Source of the DNA: PNNG01 sp964577055
GTDB taxonomy: Bacteria; Bacteroidota; Bacteroidia; UBA7662
Reading direction: 5' to 3'
Length of the DNA stretch: 64,000 nucleotides
Assembly (NCBI GenBank): GCA_964577055.1
Contig: CAZNWC010000012.1
Coordinates: 19,360 to 83,359 of the forward strand
The translations under genes and the position numbers were made by a program. The notes beneath the pieces were generated by a model, which saw only the letters and a program-made list of their open reading frames with translations, was not told the origin of the DNA and did no database searches. Positions 43,262 to 52,907 of this stretch are shown piece after piece (the first letter of the stretch is position 1; each line of letters begins with the position of its first letter).

Positions 43262-44992
43262 ATGGGAGCTTTAGAGGCATCTTCAACATTGTTATCGGTT
43301 CAGGAACTAACCGTGTCTTTTTGGCAGCAAGACAGCTGGAAACAGGTCGTTGGGCCAATTTCATTTGATGTAAAGCGGGGCAAGGTTACGGGGATCGTAG
43401 GCGAGTCGGGCTCAGGAAAATCGGTTTGTTCTTTGGCCATCATGGGCCTCTTGCCTTTGCATTTTGGCAAAATTACCCAAGGTGCCTTGTGGTTCGAATA
43501 CGAGGATACGCGCGTGAATCTGGCCGCCTTAAATGCCGAAGATCATCGGCGGTTGCGCGGAAATGGGATGGCCATGATCTTTCAAGAACCCATGTCGGCG
43601 CTGAATCCGGTGATGAAATGTGGCGAACAAGTGGCCGAAGCCATTCGTCAACATCAACCCGGCTTGACCGAATCGGCTGTACAGGACAAGGTGTTGAACT
43701 TATTTCAAGAGGTGCAATTACCACGGCCCGATCAGCTTGCAGTATCTTATCCGCATGCCTTGAGCGGTGGACAAAGGCAAAGGGTGATGATTGCCATGGC
43801 GTTGGCTTGTGAGCCTGCTTTGCTTATTGCCGATGAGCCCACAACAGCACTCGACGTTACCGTTCAGGCAGGCATATTGTCATTGTTAAAGGACTTAAGC
43901 CTAAAGCGTGGGTTGGGGGTTATTTTTATCACACACGATTTGGGCGTAGTGGCCAACCTGGCCGATGAGGTGGTGGTGCTTTACAAAGGTGCTTTGGTGG
44001 AAAAGGGCGATACACGAAAAGTCTTTACGCAGCCACATGAAGCCTACACCCAGGGCCTATTGGCGTGTAAACCGGGCATGCAAAACCGCCTCGAACGCTT
44101 GCCAACGGTTGCTGATTTTGTTGTAGGTAAAAGTCTTACCGATTTTGCTGTTGAAAACAAAGAAGAACGCGCTGAACGTCAAGCAGCCATGTACAAGCAA
44201 AAGCCTATCCTGGAGGTTTCCGATTTGCGGTTGTGGTACACTACCAAAGGAGCTTTTTGGCAACAAAAAAAAGTTGTCAAAGCAGTTGATGGTGTGAGCT
44301 TTGAGGTGTACCCCCGCGAAACACTCGGCTTGGTTGGCGAATCGGGATCGGGAAAAAGCACCATTGGCAAGGTGGTGGCCCGTTTGTTGGCACCCACCCA
44401 TGGACAGTTGCGTTTCAAGGGGACTGACTACAACCACATGCAGGGACAAGAGGCTGCTTTATTCAGGCGACAAGTGCAGGTGATTTTTCAGGATCCTTTT
44501 GGAAGTTTGAATCCACGCATGCGTATTGGTGATGCACTGGAAGAGCCATTGTATGTACATGCTTTGGTAAAAGGACGCATTGCACGCGAGCAAAGGGTAA
44601 AACAATTGCTCGATCAAGTGGGGCTGCCTGCAGATGCTGCCCATCGCTTTCCACATGAATTCAGTGGCGGACAACGTCAACGCATTGTGATTGCGCGTTG
44701 CTTGGCAACTGCACCAGAGTTTATTGTTTGCGATGAAAGTGTGTCGGCTCTGGACGTCTCGGTACAGGCGCAGGTATTAAATCTACTCAAAAGTTTACAA
44801 GAGGAACTAAAGCTTACGTATATATTTATCTCGCACGATATGTCGGTGGTGAAACACCTATCTGACCGTGTGATGGTGTTACAACAAGGAAAATGTGAGG
44901 AGTTGCAAGAGGCGGACGCTTTGTACGCCCATCCGGAATCGGATTACAGCAAAAAACTGCTCGCAGCTATTCCTGAAATTAAATGGAACTAA
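43262..44992 (+). CDS. Fused oligopeptide ABC transporter ATP-binding protein (DppD-DppF type)
   Basis: 576 residues, two complete ABC domains in one chain. First half: Walker A GESGSGKSVCS, signature ALSGGQRQRVMIAMAL, Walker B LLIADEPTTALD. Second half: GESGSGKSTIGK, FSGGQRQRIVIARCL, FIVCDESVSALD. Each half has the C-terminal oligopeptide/dipeptide cassette (PHEAYTQGLLACKPGM and the equivalent in the second half). The permease and binding protein are not adjacent here. The downstream rnr gene starts one base after the stop. Confidence 0.93.
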   Translation: MGALEASSTLLSVQELTVSFWQQDSWKQVVGPISFDVKRGKVTGIVGESGSGKSVCSLAIMGLLPLHFGKITQGALWFEYEDTRVNLAALNAEDHRRLRGNGMAMIFQEPMSALNPVMKCGEQVAEAIRQHQPGLTESAVQDKVLNLFQEVQLPRPDQLAVSYPHALSGGQRQRVMIAMALACEPALLIADEPTTALDVTVQAGILSLLKDLSLKRGLGVIFITHDLGVVANLADEVVVLYKGALVEKGDTRKVFTQPHEAYTQGLLACKPGMQNRLERLPTVADFVVGKSLTDFAVENKEERAERQAAMYKQKPILEVSDLRLWYTTKGAFWQQKKVVKAVDGVSFEVYPRETLGLVGESGSGKSTIGKVVARLLAPTHGQLRFKGTDYNHMQGQEAALFRRQVQVIFQDPFGSLNPRMRIGDALEEPLYVHALVKGRIAREQRVKQLLDQVGLPADAAHRFPHEFSGGQRQRIVIARCLATAPEFIVCDESVSALDVSVQAQVLNLLKSLQEELKLTYIFISHDMSVVKHLSDRVMVLQQGKCEELQEADALYAHPESDYSKKLLAAIPEIKWN

Positions 44993-44993
44993 G

Positions 44994-47147
44994 ATGCCCA
45001 AATCAAATACCAATAACCTCAAAAAACAGCTCACGGAATTGAGCGATGAGGTCCTTAGATTTTACCGGTCCTCTAAAACCGAAAAATCATATAACTATCG
45101 AGAAGTAGCGGCAAAATTGCACATCACCGATGATATGGGGCGAGCGCTCATCCAGCAGGTTGTAGAGAAACTACATGCTCAAGAGCAGCTTGAAGAAGTA
45201 CGACCAGGCTCTTTCCGTTTGGCCCGCAAAGAAAGTACCTTGGAAGGTCGCGTTTCAATAACAGCCAAGGGCTTCGGCTTCTTGCTGACCGAAGAAGGTG
45301 CCGACGATATTTTCATTCCCGAAACCAAATTACACAATGCGCTGCCCAACGACTTGGTGCGTGTAAAGGTGAAAAAAGGCAGGGGTGGACAAGGTCGCAA
45401 GGAAGCCGAAGTCATTGAAGTTGTAGAACGGCACCGTAATTTTTTCGTTGGCATTATGCGTATTGGGGGTAAAGACTCCTTTGTAACGCCCGATAGCAAA
45501 GAAATAGCGGTTGACATCATTGTGCCTGCTGACAAACGCGGGGGAGCCAAGGATGGTCAAAAGGTTATCGTCAAATTCATTGACTGGCCGGTGAACCGCC
45601 ACAATCCCATAGGTGAGGTAACGGAAATATTGGGTTCACCAGGTGACCACGATACAGAAATGTTGTCGATCACCGCCGAATTTGGATTCCATTTGCATTT
45701 TTCGCCGCAAGCCATTGCACAAGCCGAGCAATACAGCCTTGAAGTATCAGAGGAGGAAATCAAAAAGCGCCGCGATTTTAGGCATATTACCACCTTCACC
45801 ATCGATCCAGATGACGCCAAGGATTTTGATGATGCGCTGTCTATTCAGTTCCTCGACAACGGCAATTATGAAATTGGGGTGCACATCGCCGATGTATCGC
45901 ACTACGTAACGCCAGGCAGTCCGCTCGACCAAGAAGCCTTTCAGCGTGCCACTTCGGTGTACTTGGTAGATCGCGTTGTGCCCATGCTGCCCGAAAACCT
46001 CAGCAATATGGTATGTTCCTTGCGGCCGTACGAAGAAAAGCTGACGTATTCGGCGGTTTTTGAAATGACGCCCAAGGGCGATATTGTAGATGAGTGGTTT
46101 GGTCGTACGGTCATCAAATCGGACCATCGTTTTACATACGACGAGGTGCAGCAAATCATTGAAAAAGGTGATGGGCCGTTTTTGCGTGAGATTGAAGTGC
46201 TCAATGGCTTGGCTTTACACCTGAGAGAGGACCGTTTCCGACGCGGATCCATCCGTTTCGAGTCAGAAGAACTCAAATTTAAGCTCGATGAAAATGGCAA
46301 ACCACTCTCTGTGTTTATCAAAGAACGCAAAGATGCTCACATGCTCATCGAAGACTTCATGCTTTTGGCCAATCGCAGGGTAGCGGCACAAGTGTCGGCC
46401 ATGGGTGGGGGGCAGTACCACGCTGCATTTGTTTACCGCGTGCACGATTCGCCCGATATGGATCGCCTGCGTAGTTTTGCCCGTTTTGTAGAGCGTTTCG
46501 GCTACAGCATCAATACACGGAGCCGCAAGGAAATCAGCCAGTCTTTTAACCAATTGGTGGAAGATCTTGATGGCAAAGAAGAGGCTGATATCATTGAGTC
46601 GATGGCCATACGAACCATGGCCAAGGCGATTTATACCACCAAGAATATAGGTCACTATGGTTTGGCTTTCCAGCACTATAGCCATTTTACTTCGCCCATT
46701 CGGCGTTATCCTGATGTATTGGTGCACCGCCTGCTCGATGCCTACATGGCAGGTGGAAAGCCGGTGCAGCAAGAAGCGCTTGAAAAGGAATGTCTGCATT
46801 GCAGCGAGCGCGAACGGGCCGCAACGCAAGCAGAACGGGCTTCAACCAAATACAAACAAATTGAAATGATTGTGGGGCGCGAAGGAGAGGAGTTTGAAGG
46901 CATGGTAAGCAGTATCACCGATTTTGGTTTTTATGTGGTGATCGACTACAACCACTGTGAAGGCTTGATTCGCTTTTCGGCCATGCACGACGACAAGTAT
47001 TTTTTTGATGAAGATGATTATTGCGTCATCGGCAACCGCAGTGGCAGGCGCATTCGGTTGGGACAAAAAGTTACTGTAGAGCTGAAAAAGACCGATCTTC
47101 GCACCCGTCAAGTTGATTACGCATACATCCCACCCCAAAAGAAATGA
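44994..47147 (+). CDS. rnr: Ribonuclease R
   Basis: Processive 3'-5' exoribonuclease degrading structured RNA. The ATG at 44994 is chosen; an upstream in-frame start would lie inside the ABC gene. Order: N-terminal helix-turn-helix-like region, cold-shock domains (GRVSITAKGFGFLLTEEGADDIFIP), RNB domain with catalytic DPDDAKDFDDALS, SDHRFTYDEVQQIIE, and HYGLAFQHYSHFTSPIRRYPDVLVHRLL. A C-terminal S1 domain follows (FEGMVSSITDFGFYVVI). 717 residues, without the long basic tail of E. coli RNase R. It overlaps the next gene by ATGA. Confidence 0.95.
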   Translation: MPKSNTNNLKKQLTELSDEVLRFYRSSKTEKSYNYREVAAKLHITDDMGRALIQQVVEKLHAQEQLEEVRPGSFRLARKESTLEGRVSITAKGFGFLLTEEGADDIFIPETKLHNALPNDLVRVKVKKGRGGQGRKEAEVIEVVERHRNFFVGIMRIGGKDSFVTPDSKEIAVDIIVPADKRGGAKDGQKVIVKFIDWPVNRHNPIGEVTEILGSPGDHDTEMLSITAEFGFHLHFSPQAIAQAEQYSLEVSEEEIKKRRDFRHITTFTIDPDDAKDFDDALSIQFLDNGNYEIGVHIADVSHYVTPGSPLDQEAFQRATSVYLVDRVVPMLPENLSNMVCSLRPYEEKLTYSAVFEMTPKGDIVDEWFGRTVIKSDHRFTYDEVQQIIEKGDGPFLREIEVLNGLALHLREDRFRRGSIRFESEELKFKLDENGKPLSVFIKERKDAHMLIEDFMLLANRRVAAQVSAMGGGQYHAAFVYRVHDSPDMDRLRSFARFVERFGYSINTRSRKEISQSFNQLVEDLDGKEEADIIESMAIRTMAKAIYTTKNIGHYGLAFQHYSHFTSPIRRYPDVLVHRLLDAYMAGGKPVQQEALEKECLHCSERERAATQAERASTKYKQIEMIVGREGEEFEGMVSSITDFGFYVVIDYNHCEGLIRFSAMHDDKYFFDEDDYCVIGNRSGRRIRLGQKVTVELKKTDLRTRQVDYAYIPPQKK

Positions 47148-48136
47148 ACGCTTCAGCCCCTTTGAAACACCACCTCGAGCAACTCCGTTTAGAGTTGCAG
47201 CATGAGTTGAATCAATTGCAATTACCGGCACATCCGCAGCGATTATACGAGCCCATTCGCTATTTCCTTGATTTGGGCGGTAAACGCCTGCGTCCTGTAT
47301 TGAGCTTATTGGCTGCTGAATTGTTTGGCGCCGAACGCAGCTTGGCCATGGGGCCTGCTTTGGCCGTTGAGCTTTTCCATAATTTTACGCTCTTGCATGA
47401 CGATATCATGGATGAAGCGCCATTGCGGCGCGGCCAACCCACGGTGCATGAAAAATACAACCGTGATGTTGCTATCCTATCGGGTGATGCACTGATGGTA
47501 TTGGCCTATGAGCAGCTTTTAAGGGCTCCTGCCGACACTGTGTCCCATTTGCTAAGGGTGATGAACAAAGTGGCATTGGAGGTGTGTGAAGGGCAGCAAT
47601 TCGATATGGATTTTCAATCGCGTGAAGATGTTACCACCCCAGAATACATCCGCATGATCAAGCTTAAGACTTCTGTTTTGTTGGGAGCTGCTTTGCAAAT
47701 GGGAGCCATTGTAGCCGGTGCCAATGAGGCCGATCAAGAGCGCATTTATACTTTTGGTGTGTTGACGGGCCTTGCATTCCAAGTGCAGGACGATTTGTTG
47801 GACGTATTTGCTGATCCTGCCAAGTTCGGAAAAAAGCCGGGAGGCGATATCTTGGCCAATAAAAACACCTTCTTGCGGGTAAAAGCCATGGAAGTGGCTG
47901 ATGATGCGGGTCAATTGGCCTTGCAAAGTCTGTATGCTGCCCCCAATTCAGAAGCCAAGGTACAGGAAGTAACACATTTCTTCCGGCAGTGGGGCATCCG
48001 CGAATTGGCTGAAGCCGAAATGAAATTGTTGCTGGAGCAAGCCTTTGAACAGCTCGAAGCCTTGGAAGGCGTGAACGAAAATGCGCGCCAGGTTCTAAGG
48101 GCCTTTGCGGCTTACCTGATTGCCAGGGAAGAATAA
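47144..48136 (+). CDS. Polyprenyl diphosphate synthase (trans-type)
   Basis: Chain-elongating isoprenoid synthase, probably making the quinone side chain. The first aspartate-rich motif is LLHDDIMDEA (Asp86, Asp87, Asp90) and the second QVQDDLLDVF near residue 213. PIRYFLDLGGKRLRPVL binds the homoallylic substrate. 330 residues is the octaprenyl/solanesyl size class; exact chain length cannot be read. Overlaps rnr at the start and ends at a bidirectional terminator shared with rpmA. Confidence 0.92.
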   Translation: MNASAPLKHHLEQLRLELQHELNQLQLPAHPQRLYEPIRYFLDLGGKRLRPVLSLLAAELFGAERSLAMGPALAVELFHNFTLLHDDIMDEAPLRRGQPTVHEKYNRDVAILSGDALMVLAYEQLLRAPADTVSHLLRVMNKVALEVCEGQQFDMDFQSREDVTTPEYIRMIKLKTSVLLGAALQMGAIVAGANEADQERIYTFGVLTGLAFQVQDDLLDVFADPAKFGKKPGGDILANKNTFLRVKAMEVADDAGQLALQSLYAAPNSEAKVQEVTHFFRQWGIRELAEAEMKLLLEQAFEQLEALEGVNENARQVLRAFAAYLIAREE

Positions 48137-48154
48137 TTTGAAAGGGCAATGCAT

Positions 48155-48189
48155 AAAAAAAGCCTCGGACGAAAATCCGAGGCTTTTTT
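48155..48189. terminator. Bidirectional terminator
   Basis: A-run, AGCCTCGGA-CGAAAA-TCCGAGGCT, T-run. It lies between the polyprenyl synthase gene and rpmA, which converge. Confidence 0.93.
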
Positions 48190-48205
48190 GTTGTTGAAGG
48201 ATACC

Positions 48206-48481
48206 TTAGTTGGCAACTTCTTCAGTGGCAACAGGAATAACCGATACATATGAACGGTCGGCCTGGCCTTTTTTGAATTCTACCTTACCGTCAACAAGTG
48301 CGAAAAGGGTGTGGTCTTTACCAATACCTACATTCTGACCAGGGTGGTGTTTGGTGCCACGCTGACGAACGATGATATTTCCGCTGGCAGCGAATTGACC
48401 TCCGTAGATCTTTACGCCCAGTCGTTTGCTTTCTGATTCGCGTCCGTTCTTCGAACTACCGACGCCTTTCTTGTGTGCCAT
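48206..48481 (-). CDS. rpmA: 50S ribosomal protein L27
   Basis: Large-subunit protein near the peptidyl transferase centre. The start MAHKKGVGSSKNGRESESKRLGVK is diagnostic; there is no N-terminal extension needing processing. GNIIVRQRGTKHHPGQNVGIGKDHTLFALVDG continues the family. 91 residues with a slightly acidic C-terminal tail. Twenty bases downstream of rplU in the usual order. Confidence 0.97.
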   Translation of the reverse strand: MAHKKGVGSSKNGRESESKRLGVKIYGGQFAASGNIIVRQRGTKHHPGQNVGIGKDHTLFALVDGKVEFKKGQADRSYVSVIPVATEEVAN

Positions 48482-48501
48482 GGATTATTTTCTCCTGTGG
48501 T

Positions 48502-48810
48502 TTAACCGATTGATTCGATGGTGATTTTGGTAAAGGACTGACGGTGACCGTTCATTTTCTGATAACCTTTACGACGCTTTTTCTTGAATACCAGCACTTT
48601 GTCGCCTTTCAGGTGAGAAACGACTTTGGCTGAGATGGTGGTACCGGACACATAAGGTGCACCAACTTTAACGCTTTTGTCATCGCTTACCAACAGCACT
48701 TTGTCGAGGGTAATGGTAGTACCTTCTTCGGCTGGCAAACGGTGCACATACACGTGTTGGTTCTTTGAAACCTTAAATTGTTGTCCTTGAATGTCAACAA
48801 TGGCAAACAT
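48502..48810 (-). CDS. rplU: 50S ribosomal protein L21
   Basis: MFAIVDIQGQQFKVSKNQHVYV at the start and the C-terminal VFKKKRRKGYQKMNGHRQSFTKI are the L21 hallmarks. 102 residues, normal. First gene of rplU-rpmA, with a well-formed Bacteroidota promoter just upstream. Only a short leader (roughly 20 bases) separates the promoter from the start codon. Confidence 0.97.
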   Translation of the reverse strand: MFAIVDIQGQQFKVSKNQHVYVHRLPAEEGTTITLDKVLLVSDDKSVKVGAPYVSGTTISAKVVSHLKGDKVLVFKKKRRKGYQKMNGHRQSFTKITIESIG

Positions 48811-48832
48811 TTTCGTGCGAATTTTAGAACTG

Positions 48833-48862
48833 CAAAGATAACAGATGGAATTGAATTACAAA
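48833..48862 (-). promoter_or_regulatory. Bacteroidota promoter of rplU-rpmA
   Basis: On the minus strand TTTG (48859-48862), 18-base spacer, TATCTTTG (48833-48840), 22 bases before the rplU ATG. Both boxes match the consensus. Confidence 0.75.
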
Positions 48863-48878
48863 GCAGTGATTGAAAAAG

Positions 48879-51224
48879 CTAGAATGGGAAATTGATACCA
48901 AGGTTAAAACTGGTAAATGGATAATTACCCGAGAAGGGGGCATTGATGCTCAATTGGTTCCTCCAATCGGCTTGTCGCCAGGTGCCGTTCGCAATTTGGC
49001 TGATGACCCAACGGTTGCCACGGGTAAAGGCAGGGTCGTGTACTTTGAGTCCCATATCGATGCGTAATACAAAGTAGGTGAAGTCGTAGCGCAAACCAAC
49101 CCCTGTGCCTATGGCAATTTCATTGTAAAATCTGTTGAATGCAAAATTTGCCAAATCACCTTTGGCCGCGGTGGTATCTTTTAAAGTCCAAATATTGCCA
49201 GCATCGATAAATACAGCACCTTGGAAATTCCCGAAGATAGGAAAGCGTTCTTCAAGGTTGCCTTCTAATCTGATTTCTCCAAATTGATCGAGCCGAGCAC
49301 CATAAACGCCATAACCGCCCGGACCCACCGAACGCGCCAGCCAGGCACGAATGCTGTTGGTACCACCCGCGAAATAGCGTTTCTCAAGGGGGAGAATAAT
49401 GGAGTTTTGCCACGGCATGCCTATGCCGATAAAAATACGTGAGGCCAGTTTGGCTTGCTCGCCTTGGCGCCAATGTTTGCGATATTCCAAATCGGCCCGG
49501 GAATATTGAAAATAGGGCAAGCCAAGTAAGGTCCGTGTTTCGACATCGGGTTGCAAGTCAAAAAGCGAATAAATGCCATGCAGTACATTCCCTGCCAACT
49601 CCACATTTACCCGCATAAATGTACCCCGAACATTGATATTGTCTACCGCATACGAAGCCCGGGTGGCAAGGTTTACATAATTTGTAAAGCTAAATTGCAG
49701 AAACGGGTCTTGGATTTCCTGCAATAGATCACTCAAGTTTTGGCTGATGCGCGCGGTTCGGGCAAATGAAATTTCTGCGGGAAAAAATTCAAATCGCTCG
49801 CGTGCCCGGTTCATCCACAAATACCCGACGTTTGTTTGAAAAACTTCCCTGGTAAAATCGAGACGGATTTGTCGATTATAATTCACGCCAAATCTGGTTC
49901 TAGGAGCCGTGTAGAATCGTTCGTTCCAGCTGTTGAAGGGCCACAAAAAGCGGGGAATGGTGAGTGAAGTGCCAAAACCAAATTCGAGCGTGTTGAAGGT
50001 GGTGCGCGAAAGCACGTCGGTATTGGTAACGTTTTGCTGCGATTCGATACCCGCATTCACCCTGAATTCAAGCAATTCGGCGCCTTTGAGAACGTTTCTT
50101 CTTATTTCGGTGATACCGCCTGAAACGCCAAATAAAGAAATAGAATTGGTAGACACTTCACTGTCGAATTTTAATTGGCGCCGTGGACTCGGGGTTAATT
50201 GCATGATGACCCCCAATGTTCGCAGCGAATCATTTGGAACAAGTCGAATGTTGTTATATCCGTAAACTTTGAGGTCGGAAATCCGGCTTTGCGTTAAACG
50301 CATGGCCGATTCGCTGAACATAAGCCCTTTTTTAAAGAGCATGTTTTGAATGAGGATGTCTTTGCGGATGCTTTCTGGCTGGCGGTCGATGAATATATAA
50401 TCCTGCTGTACGGTAGTATCTGCTTGTTGTGCTCCCGGAGCTGTCTGAAAAACCTGGTAATCTACGTTCACCACAATGGAATCGAAAGTGAATGATTCAA
50501 AGTAAAACGGCTCCTTTGGGCGTTTGATTCGGATTTTGATATCGACCTGACCAGTTCCCAAAGCGGAATCCACCTCAAAAAAGATCAAATCGCGGTTGAA
50601 ATAGAAAAAGCCTTGCTCACGTAAATAGTTTGCCAATACGCCCCGACTTCTTCCCATTTCGTCGGCATCATAAGCCATGCCCGCCTTGAGCGGAAAATCT
50701 TTTGTTTCCAGCATGTGGAAGCGCACAAAAGCATCGATGGGCGATTGGGTGGTTTCATACCGGATTTCGCGTACACTGTACCTAATGCCTGGATTGAGTT
50801 CATATACAATCTGTACTTTCTTATTGTTTCGACCGTGGTAAAGTTTGCGGTGCTGCACGGTACCGTAGAAATATCCCTTGTCGCGGAGATACCTCTCAAG
50901 GTTGATGGTGCTTTCTTTGATTTGTACCGAATCGAGCAAGGCAGGCGGTTCTCCTAAATTCTCATTCAATCTTTTGATCAATGCCGATGCATTGGCGCGG
51001 GTAGCACGCTGGTAAATCCATGCTTTGGTTCGAAAGATGCCAAGAAATTTTTTGTTCGAGCGAGGCCGTACAAGTTCCTTTATTTCGGTTTTGTGAATTT
51101 TATCGATACCTGAAATCTTGTTCTTCGTTACCAAAACCTCATCTTCGTACAGGGTTTTGGTTACGTTGCAGCTGTTCAACAACAGCAGCAAGGCAAACAG
51201 CAACCCACTCAGGTAACGACTCAA
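48879..51224 (-). CDS. TamL-like outer-membrane lipoprotein with BamA-type barrel
   Basis: Omp85-superfamily protein, probably part of an outer-membrane assembly module. A TTG start at 51224 gives a lipoprotein signal (SRYLSGLLFALLLLLNSC). The frame stays open to another TTG at 51281, which would overlap the divergent methylase gene. After POTRA-like segments (KNKISGIDKIHKTEIKELV, GYFYGTVQHRKLYHGRNN) a large 16-strand-type barrel follows, with RYFAGGTNSIRAWLARSVGPGGYG, typical of the family. It ends in GINFPF with terminal Phe. About 781 residues. A tamB partner is not in this window. Confidence 0.85.
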   Translation of the reverse strand: MSRYLSGLLFALLLLLNSCNVTKTLYEDEVLVTKNKISGIDKIHKTEIKELVRPRSNKKFLGIFRTKAWIYQRATRANASALIKRLNENLGEPPALLDSVQIKESTINLERYLRDKGYFYGTVQHRKLYHGRNNKKVQIVYELNPGIRYSVREIRYETTQSPIDAFVRFHMLETKDFPLKAGMAYDADEMGRSRGVLANYLREQGFFYFNRDLIFFEVDSALGTGQVDIKIRIKRPKEPFYFESFTFDSIVVNVDYQVFQTAPGAQQADTTVQQDYIFIDRQPESIRKDILIQNMLFKKGLMFSESAMRLTQSRISDLKVYGYNNIRLVPNDSLRTLGVIMQLTPSPRRQLKFDSEVSTNSISLFGVSGGITEIRRNVLKGAELLEFRVNAGIESQQNVTNTDVLSRTTFNTLEFGFGTSLTIPRFLWPFNSWNERFYTAPRTRFGVNYNRQIRLDFTREVFQTNVGYLWMNRARERFEFFPAEISFARTARISQNLSDLLQEIQDPFLQFSFTNYVNLATRASYAVDNINVRGTFMRVNVELAGNVLHGIYSLFDLQPDVETRTLLGLPYFQYSRADLEYRKHWRQGEQAKLASRIFIGIGMPWQNSIILPLEKRYFAGGTNSIRAWLARSVGPGGYGVYGARLDQFGEIRLEGNLEERFPIFGNFQGAVFIDAGNIWTLKDTTAAKGDLANFAFNRFYNEIAIGTGVGLRYDFTYFVLRIDMGLKVHDPAFTRGNRWVISQIANGTWRQADWRNQLSINAPFSGNYPFTSFNLGINFPF

Positions 51225-51234
51225 ATGTAATACA

Positions 51235-51978
51235 ATGCTTAGCAAGGCGGAGGTAAAGATAATCGCTTCTCTCAAACTCAAGAAAAATAGGCAAGAAACC
51301 GGTCAGTTTGTCGTGGAGGGCGAAAAAACGGTTGAAGAAGCCCTTCAAGCAGGCTGGCAGTGTGTGCGTCTTTTGGTACGTGAAGGCCATGTTGAAAAGC
51401 TGAAAGCCGAATCGGTTTTGCATGCCCAGACATTTGATGTGGTTACTCCCGAAACCATGGATCGGCTCACGCAGCTCAGTTCATCTTCACCTGTTTTGGG
51501 CGTTTTTAGGCAGCAAGAAGTTCCCTGGCACTGGAAAGCGGGTGACCACAACTTTGTACTGGTGCTCGACCAATTGCGCGATCCAGGCAATTTGGGGACC
51601 ATCATCCGCATTGCCGATTGGTTTGGTTTAGCTGGCATTTGGTGCAGCTCCGATACGGTAGAGCTGTGGAACAGCAAGACCATCCAGTCATCCATGGGCA
51701 GCATTTTCAGGGTGCCTGTTTTGTATGGAGATGCACGCGATTTTGTGCAGACGGAAAAAAGTGACCGCATTTATGCAACAGTTTTAGGGGGTGCCGATTT
51801 GCGTCAAACTTCATTCGGAGATGGCGGATTGTTGTTGATTGGCAGCGAGTCGTTTGGGTTGGGCGCCGACTTGGTGAAGGCGGCAGGCCATAAAATCACC
51901 ATTCCATCGTTCGGAAAGGCCGAATCGCTCAATGCGGCTGTAGCTACCGGCATTGTTTGCTCACAACTGCGACTTTAA
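51235..51978 (+). CDS. TrmH/SpoU-family RNA 2'-O-methyltransferase
   Basis: 247 residues. N-terminal substrate-binding part (KKNRQETGQFVVEGEKTVEEAL), then the SPOUT domain: motif 1 DQLRDPGNLGTIIRIADWFG, motif 2 LLLIGSESFGLGADL, motif 3 IPSFGKAESLNAAVATGIV. Resembles 23S rRNA ribose methylases of the RlmB/TsnR group; exact target unknown. Divergent from tamL with only ten bases between the start codons used here. Confidence 0.9.
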   Translation: MLSKAEVKIIASLKLKKNRQETGQFVVEGEKTVEEALQAGWQCVRLLVREGHVEKLKAESVLHAQTFDVVTPETMDRLTQLSSSSPVLGVFRQQEVPWHWKAGDHNFVLVLDQLRDPGNLGTIIRIADWFGLAGIWCSSDTVELWNSKTIQSSMGSIFRVPVLYGDARDFVQTEKSDRIYATVLGGADLRQTSFGDGGLLLIGSESFGLGADLVKAAGHKITIPSFGKAESLNAAVATGIVCSQLRL

Positions 51979-52880
51979 CGTGGTGAAAGACCCGATTTTT
52001 TGTTGGGATCCGCCTCCCGTAGAGGAACACCCTGCATGCGTACATCTACATTGTCTTCGTATTGCCAGCGCTTTTTTTTCCAAACAAAAGCGTTAAAGCT
52101 TCCATCAGGGACGTCGTCAAATGACAAACCGGCGTTTTCGGGATGCCGGGGAATAAGGTTGTCAAAAACAATTTTTTGAATGGCTGCTTCATACCTTAAT
52201 TGAGCAGTTACATCTGCAGCATACTCAATGAAAAAACGGTGTTTAACGCCTTTTGAAGTAGCAAGTAGGGGGGCACCAAAATGTGGCACACCTTGTTTGT
52301 CGAACCATAAAAAATCGAGCATTTTTCGCCGCGAAAATGGCTCATGTGGATCATAGCCTATGAGTGTGTAATAGGTAGTGCCTTTGACCTTTTTGATGTC
52401 GGGAACGATTTGAAAATAGGCCGATCCATACCAACTTTTATGGTCGAAGGCGGTATCGTCGCGCCCTACAAATTCGTCGCTGCGGTCGAGCAGCGGGAAA
52501 ATTCGCGCTGGTGTTTCATTGGTGAGAATGCATCCAAAATGACGCCAGGCGCCCATGTCCTGTTTCACTTGCCAGGTAAAAAGCCGGTATTTTTTATCTG
52601 GTGTATACAAAATGCTGATGAAACGCAATGAATCAAAAGGAAAGTCGAAAGCTCCTTCAATGCGTAAACTCCTCACCAATCCCCTGATGAACAAATAGTT
52701 GGCATCGTTTCGGTCGAAAGTGCTGTCACCATATTGCGCCCAATACATCAATTCTGTGAGCCGAATTTGCTCGTCGTACAATTCCTGATGAAATGACTTT
52801 TCCATTACCCCATCTCTCTGTTGTGCAAAGAGGGGAAGGGAAAAAAGGAGAATGGATAGGAAGAAGAGGAGCGTACGCAT
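51975..52880 (-). CDS. Secreted hypothetical protein
   Basis: 301 residues from ATG at 52880 (MRTLLFFLSILLFSLPLFAQ, Sec signal peptide). The in-frame upstream start at 52898 would only lengthen the signal. No recognised domain. Conserved-looking aromatic segments include QIRLTELMYWAQYGDSTFDRN and FHMFTWQVKQ-like regions, and the C-terminus is basic. It follows the two protease genes on the same strand, 28 bases after the second, and may share their transcript. It overlaps the methylase stop by four bases, convergently. Confidence 0.75.
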   Translation of the reverse strand: MRTLLFFLSILLFSLPLFAQQRDGVMEKSFHQELYDEQIRLTELMYWAQYGDSTFDRNDANYLFIRGLVRSLRIEGAFDFPFDSLRFISILYTPDKKYRLFTWQVKQDMGAWRHFGCILTNETPARIFPLLDRSDEFVGRDDTAFDHKSWYGSAYFQIVPDIKKVKGTTYYTLIGYDPHEPFSRRKMLDFLWFDKQGVPHFGAPLLATSKGVKHRFFIEYAADVTAQLRYEAAIQKIVFDNLIPRHPENAGLSFDDVPDGSFNAFVWKKKRWQYEDNVDVRMQGVPLREADPNKKSGLSPR

Positions 52881-52907
52881 GGATGAATTAACCAACATGC
52901 TGCAAAA

